Both the position numbers and the translations under genes were made by a program. Of a DNA stretch of 10,384 nucleotides, positions 1 to 6,164 are shown piece by piece. This DNA comes from JBDIVL01 sp039794405 (GTDB taxonomy: Bacteria; Planctomycetota; Brocadiia; Brocadiales; Brocadiaceae), in NCBI GenBank assembly GCA_039794405.1, contig JBDIVL010000077.1:1-10384 (forward strand), given 5' to 3'. The notes beneath the pieces were generated by a model that had not been told where the DNA came from, searched no databases, and worked only from the letters and a program-made list of their open reading frames with translations. The stretch's first letter is position 1; every line of letters begins with the position of its first letter.

Positions 1-83
1 GTGATGAGGGTATATTTGCCCTTAAGATCTTTACCGATATGTGGAGTAAGGGAATAAGGCTCGATATCTTACTTTATGAATAA
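1..83 (+). CDS. C-terminal fragment of an unidentified protein (runs off left edge)
   Basis: One plus-strand frame is open from the window edge (first full codon at position 3) for 26 codons and ends with TAA at 81-83. The residues look like ordinary protein, including a stretch reading LKIFTDMWSKGIRL, with mixed hydrophobic and charged residues. The fragment is too short to assign a family. The competing frame starting at position 1 stops at 57 and is less protein-like. A 100-bp inverted repeat begins about 7 nt after the stop, as expected just past the end of a gene. I infer a gene end here; chance openness over 26 codons cannot be excluded. Confidence 0.35.
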   Translation, partial: DEGIFALKIFTDMWSKGIRLDILLYE

Positions 84-90
84 TAATTAT

Positions 91-190
91 TATAGCATCC
101 AAGAGATGAAACCAAATAAAATGAACCAGGATTTAATCACAGTGCCACCTTATCTAAAATACTGTTCGGTTTCATCTCTTGAGTACTATA
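91..190. repeat. 100-bp imperfect inverted repeat (23-bp arms)
   Basis: The arms at 91-113 and 168-190 are reverse complements at 20 of 23 positions. The inner 13 bp (AAGAGATGAAACC against GGTTTCATCTCTT) are perfect. The loop is 54 nt, and no T-run follows, so it is not a standard intrinsic terminator. It could be a small non-autonomous mobile element or a 3'-UTR structure for the gene ending at 83. Confidence 0.6.
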
Positions 191-191
191 A

Positions 192-356
192 AACGAGTTC
201 CACCTCCCATCTTATATCGCAATATTACCGCTAACCGTTTTTATGGTCAGTACAAACGACAATATAGATGCAAGTATATCTTTCTTATGGTCGTAATCGC
301 CTTTTTTGTTTAAAACCTTCGATTATTCTCATTCTGAAACGCTTTTTACATGAATA
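192..356. other. Non-coding stretch with no recognised feature
   Basis: No open frame of useful length, tRNA-like fold or clear repeat is visible between the inverted repeat and the end of the minus-strand lipoprotein gene. The sequence is AT-rich. No intrinsic terminator was found for the gene that ends at 357. Confidence 0.5.
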
Positions 357-662
357 TTATTCTTGCACCCGTCCATACCCTTTTGTCTTCCAGTCCTTAT
401 CATAGATCGTAATATATCCATCCTTGATAATCACATGCTCTTTTACATTTCCCTGATTATCGTATATGTCAATTACCTGGCGTTCTGTCTGGTTATCTTC
501 AACAGATGGTAAGGATGTACAACCAGCAATCATGATGCATAAGATTGATACAATGAAAGTTCTTATTGTCATCTTTATACTTTCCCGGCAGATTTTACGA
601 TTTCCTGCAAATCCATTATATGCCATATTTGCCAATAATTTTCCATTGACATCTGTATCCAT
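357..662 (-). CDS. Small putative lipoprotein
   Basis: This gene encodes a 101-residue protein from the outer start at 662, or a 71-residue one from the internal ATG at 572. The shorter form begins with a textbook lipoprotein signal: a short basic start, a hydrophobic run (FIVSILCIMI) and the lipobox I-A-G-C, with the lipidated Cys at residue 18. That leaves a mature part of about 54 residues that is polar and rich in Asp, Lys and Tyr. The outer start has the better ribosome site (AAAAGGA, about 10 nt before the ATG) and lies about 50 nt downstream of a plausible promoter, so I list it. It would, however, put a 30-residue hydrophilic extension before the signal, which is unusual. I recognise no family. 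The gene stands alone, with no close neighbour on the same strand, and is probably attached to a membrane facing the periplasm. Confidence 0.6.
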   Translation of the reverse strand: MDTDVNGKLLANMAYNGFAGNRKICRESIKMTIRTFIVSILCIMIAGCTSLPSVEDNQTERQVIDIYDNQGNVKEHVIIKDGYITIYDKDWKTKGYGRVQE

Positions 663-721
663 TGATCTCTATTCCTTTTAAAAGGTTTTCGTGAAGTTGT
701 TAAGGTAAATTATCGTTTATT

Positions 722-751
722 TCTATAATCGTTTGGAATAAAATCTATCAA
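722..751 (-). promoter_or_regulatory. Putative sigma-70-type promoter for the small lipoprotein gene
   Basis: Read on the minus strand, TTGATA (746-751) matches the -35 consensus at 5 of 6 bases. After an 18-nt spacer comes TATAGA (722-727), matching the -10 box at 4 of 6. Transcription would begin near 715, about 50 nt before the start codon at 662. This is inference from consensus only, in AT-rich DNA where such matches arise by chance. Confidence 0.3.
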
Positions 752-992
752 TGTAATTATTACATTAATAACTATATGGATATACTGGAAAAGAGAAACC
801 GGCTGGTTATCCTGTCTTTCCATCCCCACAGTCACTCACAAAGGCACTCAGGTTGCTTTCCTGCATTGTCCTAGTCTCTCTGTAAGTAAAAGAAAAGTAT
901 CAAATACGGTGCGAGATTACAATACAAATGTTATTACTCTTGCAAATGGATACTATAAGTCATCATTAATTACATGGAGGCTAAAATCTAAG
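752..992. other. Intergenic stretch, no supported gene
   Basis: About 240 bp between the lipoprotein promoter and the end of the 53-residue gene. The only protein-like stretch is a 19-codon minus-strand frame (807-866, MQESNLSAFVSDCGDGKTG). It is open only a little further upstream before a stop and has no ribosome site. It may be a remnant of a lost gene, but it is too short to call. Confidence 0.4.
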
Positions 993-1154
993 CTACGAGT
1001 ATATCCCTTCTGGGATATTAGAAATTTCATGAATAGTCATTTCTCTTGTCAGCCGAAACAAATTTAAACGGACAAAAAACTCTTCGGGGCTTATTGCTAT
1101 TTCACTGCCAGGAGTCTCTGTGCATATAGGGGTAAATGTAATTTGATCTTCCAT
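993..1154 (-). CDS. 53-residue protein coupled to a MerR-like gene
   Basis: The ATG at 1152-1154 follows the TAG of the MerR-like gene (1158-1160) by 3 nt, and the frame runs 53 codons to TAG at 993-995. There is no strong ribosome site of its own; a GAGG lies about 14 nt upstream, inside the previous gene. Translation by coupling is therefore likely. The N-terminal half (about residues 1-25) is acidic and polar. The centre, PEEFFVRLNLFRLTREM (about residues 23-39), resembles the PPEFMRNLNLVRFLL segment of the upstream protein, and TIHEISNIPEG follows. That pattern resembles the C-terminal helices of a MerR-type winged helix. No known family is recognised. It could be a small partner of the upstream regulator or a truncated duplicate. 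The tight spacing and protein-like composition argue that it is real. Confidence 0.55.
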   Translation of the reverse strand: MEDQITFTPICTETPGSEIAISPEEFFVRLNLFRLTREMTIHEISNIPEGIYS

Positions 1155-1157
1155 GTA

Positions 1158-1850
1158 CTATTTTTCTGCCTCTCTCTTAAAAGTATTGACCTCTTTCGAA
1201 ATCTCTTCAGCCAAATGGCTAATCTTATTCAATAATTTTAAATATTTTTTTTCCTTTTCCTTATTATTACCAAAAGCCGCTTTTACGGCACTCTTGCCAA
1301 AATCGACTCCATCATGAATTTTACTTATGCCAACAATAATTAAGTGCAAAAAACCATAGTCATATTCACGATAACACCTTTCATCATGCTTATCTAAAAG
1401 TACGTCGTCCCTATATTCAACGTCACTCATAATCCTGATTACAGCAGCAAAGGAATCGGATTTCTTTCCTGTAGAAAGTAAAAAACGAACCAAATTTAAA
1501 TTACGCATAAATTCTGGTGGATAAAAATACATTGCCTTGCCCTCCTTCTTACAACAGGCAGCTTTTGGTAGCTGTCCAACTTTGATGTAGTGCTTAATCG
1601 TATTAATATTTAACGGCCATTTTTTTTTCTTTAATTCGTTTTGTATGTCCTCCCGGAGCATTCCCGCCTTATACCTTTGTTCTATTGCTTTAAGTTCCTC
1701 TTCTGAAAAGCCTGAAAAACCTTCTGCCAGGGCTTTTTTATATTCATCCAATTTTATCAAGGATTCAACAAGGATATCTCTCCCGGCAGTACCTACCCTT
1801 GGAATATCATCTAACTTGAGTTTTGTTTCCCTCTTCTTTTCAACCTTCAT
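1158..1850 (-). CDS. MerR-like helix-turn-helix protein with C-terminal coiled coil
   Basis: This 230-residue cytoplasmic protein starts at the ATG at 1850, because GGGAG lies 7 nt upstream; a GTG one codon earlier (1853) is only 4 nt from it. Residues 1-75 are charged and helical (FSEEELKAIEQRYKAG). Residues 79-128 resemble a MerR-type winged helix: NINTIKHYIKVGQLPKA as the helix-turn-helix, then a basic wing ending in YFYPPEFMRNLNLVRFLL, where MerR proteins usually have a conserved Tyr and Leu-rich helix. The middle (about 140-195) has no assignable fold. The C-terminus (about 197-230) is Lys/Glu-rich with leucine spacing suited to a coiled coil, probably for dimerisation. No effector-binding cysteines in a known MerR metal pattern are evident, although a Cys-Cys pair sits in the wing. 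It is the first gene of a two-gene unit with the 53-residue protein. A DNA-binding role is likely; the target is unknown. Confidence 0.75.
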   Translation of the reverse strand: MKVEKKRETKLKLDDIPRVGTAGRDILVESLIKLDEYKKALAEGFSGFSEEELKAIEQRYKAGMLREDIQNELKKKKWPLNINTIKHYIKVGQLPKAACCKKEGKAMYFYPPEFMRNLNLVRFLLSTGKKSDSFAAVIRIMSDVEYRDDVLLDKHDERCYREYDYGFLHLIIVGISKIHDGVDFGKSAVKAAFGNNKEKEKKYLKLLNKISHLAEEISKEVNTFKREAEK

Positions 1851-1884
1851 CACAGTACTCCCATCAAAAACCTATTAAACATAT

Positions 1885-1913
1885 ATCATTCTAGCAATAA
1901 TATTACTCGTAAA
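1885..1913 (-). promoter_or_regulatory. Putative promoter for the MerR-like gene
   Basis: On the minus strand TTTACG (1908-1913, 4 of 6 to -35) and AATGAT (1885-1890, 4 of 6 to -10) are separated by 17 nt, about 35 bp upstream of the start at 1850. The match is weak and the region is very AT-rich, so this is tentative. Confidence 0.2.
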
Positions 1914-2144
1914 TAACATATTCAAATAAAAAATAAAATAATTTCCTAGATAATACGTTTTTTGCCGTTATATCAAGCTAAACTGGTGGATTTGATTATG
2001 AAGTTGGCATATAATATTAATTATCGTGTTAGAGTAGAATCCAATAACAAGAACTTAGGAAGAAGTTTACTTTCTCTGTTTACTTGCTGGTTCCCTGCCA
2101 GTGCCACCATATCTCCACCATATACTTATCATCTGCTCCTCTCG

Positions 2145-2178
2145 TCAACCGTGCATGAGATTTTCCCGCACACAGAAT
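2145..2178 (-). mobile_element. Probable decayed group II intron 3' end (domain V-like)
   Basis: Read on the minus strand, this segment contains GTGTGCGGGAAAATCTCATG followed by CACGGTTGA. From memory this closely resembles domain V of bacterial group II introns, which typically reads GAGCCGTATGCGGGAAAATC and then a closing arm ending in ACGGTT. CTGTG pairs with CACGG as the basal stem, and a GAAA-type loop lies between. The catalytic AGC triad expected at the 5' side is replaced by TTC, so it should be inactive. The downstream GACGAGGAGAGC also resembles the linker to domain VI. No reverse transcriptase ORF lies upstream on this strand, so only a 3' fragment would survive. No alignment was run. 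Confidence 0.4.
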
Positions 2179-2229
2179 GTTTATATTCTCGTTGAGCAAA
2201 AGAATATCTTTCATTGAAAAAGAGAAATA

Positions 2230-2243
2230 CACAAATATTTGTG
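2230..2243. promoter_or_regulatory. 14-bp perfect palindrome, possible operator
   Basis: CACAAATATTTGTG is a perfect two-fold palindrome lying between the divergent MerR-like and DUF2207 genes. Such symmetry is typical of sites bound by dimeric regulators, but chance palindromes are common in AT-rich DNA, and no second copy was seen. Confidence 0.2.
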
Positions 2244-2405
2244 GCTAGGTACTTAAACACTCTTGGCGTACCAGATTAGTCACAAATTATTAACCTTCCT
2301 TAACGTTCAGTGTTGCCAAAGAAATTTAAAAAACTTGCAATCTTCTTCATTTTTGGTTTAATGTCACCTCAAATTGAAAATGCAATTTCCTATCAATCTA
2401 GCTTT

Positions 2406-4202
2406 ATGGACATATCGAAAAAACGATTTGCTGCAATTTCCCGGATTACACTTACTGCCAAAGTAATCATTCCCCTGCTTTACTTGCTTACCACAGTCCT
2501 CTCTGCCCATGCCGAAGAGAAAATACTTACGTTTCACAGCGATATTACCATCCATGAGGACGCTACCATGACCGTATGCGAGACGATACATGTTGCATGC
2601 GAGGGAAAAGAGATTAAGCACGGCATTTACCGGGATTTCCCAACGCAGTATACGGGAACTTTTGGAACGGATTACACTGTCGGCTTTAACCTGATTTCGG
2701 TAACCAGGGATGGCGCGCCGGAGGATTACCACACGGAAAGTTTGTTTAACGGTATCCGCATCTATATCGGCAAAAAGGACGTCTTTATCCCACCGGGCGA
2801 GCATCTGTTTACCATCACCTATAAAACCGAAAGGCAACTCGGCTTTTTTAAAGAGCATGACGAACTGTACTGGAACATTACCGGAAACAGTTGGATATTT
2901 CCCATTGAGAAGGCGACCGCTGCCATTGCCCTTCCACCCAAAATCCCTGCAAGCAGCCTTACGCTAAACGGGTACACAGGGATATTCGGATCACAGGAAT
3001 CAGACTATCAGTCACAGGTTGACGATTCCGGCAACGTGTACTTTGCCGCAACACGGCAACTCAACCCCTTTGAAGGTCTCACGATCGTAGTCTCCTGGCC
3101 GAAGGGTTACGTCAATCCGCCGAATATACGCAAACAATTATGGTATTTTGTTTGGGATGCAAAGACGGCGGTCATTGGCATCATGGGGATATTTTTTCTG
3201 GTGTTGTATTATGCCGTTGTATGGAGACTGGTCGGCAAAGATCCCCAAAAAGGGGTTATCATGCCACTCTATACACCACCTGAAGGGCTATCGCCTGCTG
3301 CGATGCGGTACATCCTCAAAATGGGATACAGCGACAAGGCCTTCGCTGCAGCGGTTATCAATCTGGCGGTAAAGGGATATCTTCAGATTCAGAAAGACAC
3401 GGAATATACCATCCGCAAAACGCCGGAGGCCGATTTTACATGGAGACTGCCGGGGGAAGAATCTGAATTATGCAATGCCCTGCCAAACAATCTGATACTG
3501 AAACAGTACAATCATAAGGCCGTGTATCGGGTCGTCGAGGTATTCAAGGATTCATTGAAAAAATACTTCGCCAGGCGCTATTTCATGATCAACGCAAAGT
3601 ATCGCATTCCCGGCATTATTATCTCAATGGCAACGTTGGCCGGTGAATTATTAACCCTGATTACCAATGGGAGCAACACGCTCTTTCCGATGGTTGTGTT
3701 TATCGTTTCGAATATACTTCTTTTAGGAACAAACATTTTTTTTGGTATTATCCTGAAGGCACCAACCATACTTGGGCGGAAAGTAATGGATCAGATCGAA
3801 GGTTTCAAGATGTACCTTTCTGCGGTCGAGGGAGACCGCCTCAACCGCATGTATCCGCCAGAACAACTGCCAGTCATTTTTGAGAGATATTTACCATACG
3901 CGCTTGCGCTTGATTTGGAGCAGCAATGGGCGGAACAGTTTTCTGCGGTTCTCGGAAAAATGGCCGTAACAGATGCCGGCGGCGTCTCCAGCGAGCGTTC
4001 CTTCCGATGGTATACCGGTAGTTCCAGAGACCTGACAGGGCTTACAAGCTTTACGTCATCCTTCTCAAAATCATTCACCTACGCTATATCATCCTCCTCC
4101 TATGCACCCGGTTCTTCCTCAGGTTCGCGAAGTTCTTCAGGAAGCAGTAGCGGCGGACGTTCTGGCGGTGGTGGAGGAGGCGGCGGCGGTGGAGGGTGGT
4201 GA
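2406..4202 (+). CDS. DUF2207 family membrane protein
   Basis: From the ATG at 2406 the protein is 598 residues. It has a signal peptide with hydrophobic core VIIPLLYLLTTVLS and likely cleavage after AHA at residue 36. The extracytoplasmic DUF2207 domain (about 37-250) carries HGIYRDFP at 72-79, a hallmark of the family. One transmembrane helix follows at about 255-273. A soluble part (about 285-395) contains the family-typical MPLYTPPEGLSPA, then come two more helices near 401-419 and 427-450. The sequence then has GFKMYLSAVEGDRL and ERYLPYALALDLEQQW, also standard for this family. It ends in a Ser-rich then Gly-rich tail (about 563-598) closing with Trp. The function of DUF2207 is unknown; it commonly sits beside lemA, as here. 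The start is uncertain: no clear ribosome site precedes 2406, and the frame stays open to a GTG at 2310. Family assignment is firm. Confidence 0.9.
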   Translation: MDISKKRFAAISRITLTAKVIIPLLYLLTTVLSAHAEEKILTFHSDITIHEDATMTVCETIHVACEGKEIKHGIYRDFPTQYTGTFGTDYTVGFNLISVTRDGAPEDYHTESLFNGIRIYIGKKDVFIPPGEHLFTITYKTERQLGFFKEHDELYWNITGNSWIFPIEKATAAIALPPKIPASSLTLNGYTGIFGSQESDYQSQVDDSGNVYFAATRQLNPFEGLTIVVSWPKGYVNPPNIRKQLWYFVWDAKTAVIGIMGIFFLVLYYAVVWRLVGKDPQKGVIMPLYTPPEGLSPAAMRYILKMGYSDKAFAAAVINLAVKGYLQIQKDTEYTIRKTPEADFTWRLPGEESELCNALPNNLILKQYNHKAVYRVVEVFKDSLKKYFARRYFMINAKYRIPGIIISMATLAGELLTLITNGSNTLFPMVVFIVSNILLLGTNIFFGIILKAPTILGRKVMDQIEGFKMYLSAVEGDRLNRMYPPEQLPVIFERYLPYALALDLEQQWAEQFSAVLGKMAVTDAGGVSSERSFRWYTGSSRDLTGLTSFTSSFSKSFTYAISSSSYAPGSSSGSRSSSGSSSGGRSGGGGGGGGGGGW

Positions 4203-4629
4203 TGATTGCGTTTGGCTCAAACGGTTTAAGTTCTTCAAGGTGCTTAAGCTGTTTAAACTTTTGAACCTTTTCATAGGTTCTCGCTTTGTCATCCTTACAT
4301 GAATACCCTATTGTTAACAAAAAACCATCGAAAGTCTAATTTAACGTATAGGATTAAAAACTTTCCACAAAGACACTAGAAGTCATCCCAAAACCTTAAT
4401 TTAGTATCTATAATCATTTGAAGATAGAGAGAAGTATTCAGTACAGAAATAGGTTTTGGGATAACTTCTAAGGTTCTTCTTTGTGACTTTGTGTCTTCGT
4501 GGCAAAAATTGCCGAATACCTAATTTTATCACAGAGGAATTTTATTCTGTTTATTATGGATTCCAGGGCGGCATGGATAACCCGGTTTTTCTATGCCTTT
4601 CCATGCCTTGTGTAAAAAGGAAATGAACT
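4203..4629. other. Intergenic gap between DUF2207 and lemA genes
   Basis: The 427-bp gap is unusually long for two genes that normally form one unit. It holds the inverted-repeat element at 4365-4502, a small perfect hairpin at 4501-4513 (GGCAA-AAA-TTGCC), and a 7-bp inverted repeat just before lemA (4570-4576 with 4601-4607). No gene is supported: the overlapping open frames lack ribosome sites and partly run antisense to the Gly-rich tail of the DUF2207 gene. Confidence 0.5.
4365..4502. repeat. Imperfect long inverted repeat, MITE-like
   Basis: The left arm (4365-4396) has two adjoining blocks. Both recur inverted in the right arm: 4377-4396 matches 4451-4470 at 19 of 20 positions, and 4365-4376 matches 4491-4502 at 11 of 12. 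The right arm has 20 extra bases (4471-4490) between the blocks. The centre is about 54 bp. No coding capacity is present. The size, terminal inverted repeats and location between two genes suggest a miniature inverted-repeat element; the outer ends are not precisely defined and no target duplication was found. Confidence 0.6.
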
Positions 4630-5199
4630 ATGATAATCTGGATTATTGGCGGGGTGTTTCTGTTATTACTCGTTATTGTCGCTGGCGTGTTGATTGGGTA
4701 TTACAACAAACTGGTGCGGCTAAAAAACACGGTCAAGTCCGCATGGTCGGATGTTGACGTCCAGTTGAAGAAACGGTATGACGTCGTGCCGCAACTCATT
4801 GAAGTGGTCAAGGGAGCATCGAATTACGAAAAATCACTCCTTGAAAATGTCATTACTGCAAGGACGGGCGCAATGGGTGCGACAAACCCATCGCTGAAAG
4901 CAAAAGCCGAGCAAGCCTTTGGTGATTCGATAAAAAGCCTCATTGCCGTGGCCGAGGCATATCCGGAACTGAAGGCAAACACAAACTACACACTCCTTCA
5001 GGGTCAGTTAAAGGAACTGGAAGACACGATTGAATACGCCCGCAGATATTATAATGCAGTAGTACGTGATTTTAACATCGGCATCGAGTTGTTCCCCTCT
5101 AATGTTGTGGCATCCAGCTTCAAATTTCAGCAAGCCACCCTCTTTGAACTCGAATCCCCGGAGGCGGAAAGAAAACCGCCAAAGATCAGTTTTGCATAG
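4630..5199 (+). CDS. lemA: LemA family protein
   Basis: This 189-residue protein is full length for the family. Residues 3-25 form a single N-terminal transmembrane helix (WIIGGVFLLLLVIVAGVLIG). The conserved LemA signature follows: YYNKLVRLKNTVKSAWSDVD, then QLKKRYDVVPQLIEVVKG (about 46-63). The C-terminal half has ARRYYNAVVRDFNIGIELFP and a closing FKFQQATLFEL, both typical. LemA proteins are helical bundles anchored in the cytoplasmic membrane with the bulk outside; their molecular role is not settled. The start is firm: AAGGA lies 8 nt before the ATG. It follows the DUF2207 gene, the usual partner, although a 427-bp gap intervenes. The lipoprotein gene begins 67 bp downstream, suggesting joint transcription. 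Confidence 0.95.
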   Translation: MIIWIIGGVFLLLLVIVAGVLIGYYNKLVRLKNTVKSAWSDVDVQLKKRYDVVPQLIEVVKGASNYEKSLLENVITARTGAMGATNPSLKAKAEQAFGDSIKSLIAVAEAYPELKANTNYTLLQGQLKELEDTIEYARRYYNAVVRDFNIGIELFPSNVVASSFKFQQATLFELESPEAERKPPKISFA

Positions 5200-5266
5200 C
5201 AGGTTAAAAAATGTTTGTGACTATAATTTATTTTATCTGAGTACCATCTAACGCGAGGTTTCTATA

Positions 5267-5857
5267 ATGAAACGAATATCGGGCGTTCTGTTTTTTGTTA
5301 TGGTGGTCTTTATGCTCTCATCCTGTGTACCGGCTGAGTTTGATAAGCCGCTTTCAGACCAGCGGGATGCGGTGCTTGACCGTGATTTAATTGGGACATG
5401 GCATGAAAAAAAGGATGACGTTGATTGCTACCTTATCATTGGCGCATCTGATGAAGCAAGGCAGATGGATTTGATCTGCGCAGGCAACGAGAAGGGAAAG
5501 GGCGCAGAAATTATGGTTTTTACGGCGTTTCCCACCTATAGTAAGAAAAATAAGTATTTGAATATCCGCAGGGCAATCCAGATATTCCCGGAAAATTTCG
5601 GTCCTGACAAAGTAAAATATTCCGACAAGTACTATATTGCAAAATATGAGATCAGCCAGAATAAGTTAAGACTATGGTATGCAGACGGCTGCGCTGTTGA
5701 TGAGGCAATAAAGAAGGGAGAATTACAAGGAAAAATTAAAGACCAAAACGGGACGTTGACCGATTCTCCGGAAAACATCTTAAATTTTCTCGATAATGTC
5801 GGGAAATGCGGGGAGTTTGAAGTGTTTAAAAATTTTGGTGAATTCAATAAAATTTAG
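5267..5857 (+). CDS. Putative lipoprotein, function unknown
   Basis: This 196-residue protein starts at an ATG with GAGG 8 nt upstream. Its N-terminus is a clear lipoprotein signal: MKR, a hydrophobic core (VLFFVMVVFM) and the lipobox L-S-S-C, with lipidated Cys at residue 20. The mature part begins with a Pro- and Asp-rich linker and then DLIGTWHEK (about 41-49). That arrangement is common at the start of small beta-barrel lipocalin-like domains, followed by alternating strands with Tyr and Ile. I do not recognise a named family and do not claim a lipocalin fold. Three further cysteines occur in the mature protein. It sits 67 bp after lemA and 32 bp before a small membrane protein, so it probably belongs to the same operon and acts at the cell envelope. 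Confidence 0.8.
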   Translation: MKRISGVLFFVMVVFMLSSCVPAEFDKPLSDQRDAVLDRDLIGTWHEKKDDVDCYLIIGASDEARQMDLICAGNEKGKGAEIMVFTAFPTYSKKNKYLNIRRAIQIFPENFGPDKVKYSDKYYIAKYEISQNKLRLWYADGCAVDEAIKKGELQGKIKDQNGTLTDSPENILNFLDNVGKCGEFEVFKNFGEFNKI

Positions 5858-5889
5858 TGTCTATTTGGTTTTCCAGGAGGTATACGACA

Positions 5890-6102
5890 ATGGAATTCAG
5901 TTGGGGCAGGGAGCTCGCGGCGTGGATACAATATTTTCTCTTTTCCTGCGTTGCAGTAACGGTGGCTCTTTACTTTTATGCTGGATCGCTTAAGGGGACG
6001 GGGAAATATTACTGCTGGTTCCTATGTATTTTTGTCGGGTTAAGTGCAATACGGTTTTTTGTCTTGTACGTGCTTACGGGTATTAGGATACGGTTGATGT
6101 GA
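5890..6102 (+). CDS. 70-residue membrane protein with two helices
   Basis: The start is decided by a near-perfect ribosome site, AGGAGG at 5875-5880, 9 nt before the ATG at 5890. A GTG further upstream in the same frame (5857) overlaps the previous stop region and has no site. The protein has two hydrophobic spans, about residues 12-31 (WIQYFLFSCVAVTVALYFYA) and 41-62 (WFLCIFVGLSAIRFFVLYVL). They are joined by a short Lys/Gly-rich loop, and the protein ends in basic residues. By the positive-inside tendency both the loop and the C-terminus could face the cytoplasm, so topology is unclear. No family is recognised. It is the last gene of the lemA-lipoprotein run and converges on the protease gene ending at 6165; no intrinsic terminator is visible in the 62-bp gap. 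Confidence 0.75.
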   Translation: MEFSWGRELAAWIQYFLFSCVAVTVALYFYAGSLKGTGKYYCWFLCIFVGLSAIRFFVLYVLTGIRIRLM

Positions 6103-6164
6103 ATGTACAACGTGAGAACCGGGCTGTACCGTTGCCGATTTGATACGGAACAAACAGATTTCTA

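Larger units (their letters stand above)
1854..2405. other. Gap between divergent genes; holds intron remnant and palindrome
   Basis: About 550 bp separate the leftward MerR-like gene from the rightward DUF2207 gene. The 77-codon plus-strand open frame at 1962-2195 has no ribosome site and runs antisense across the intron-like segment, so I do not call it a gene. Other contents are a 14-bp perfect palindrome at 2230-2243 and the tentative promoter for the MerR-like gene. The promoter of the DUF2207 gene must lie here, but no convincing box pair was found. Confidence 0.5.

Noticed and set aside
807..866. 19-codon minus-strand frame with protein-like residues
   Set aside because: Too short, no ribosome site, and closed by a stop a few codons upstream of its ATG.
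1962..2195. 77-codon plus-strand open frame
   Set aside because: No ribosome site, no recognisable domain, and it runs antisense through the intron-like segment.
2364..2858. 164-codon minus-strand open frame
   Set aside because: It lies wholly antisense to the firmly identified DUF2207 gene and has no family features.
4263..4280. Hairpin GAACC...GGTTC as a terminator for the DUF2207 gene
   Set aside because: Only 5 bp of stem with an 8-nt loop and no T-run; too weak to call.
4084..4320. Open frames on both strands at the end of the DUF2207 gene
   Set aside because: They are shadows of the Ser/Gly-rich tail, whose repetitive codons keep other frames open.
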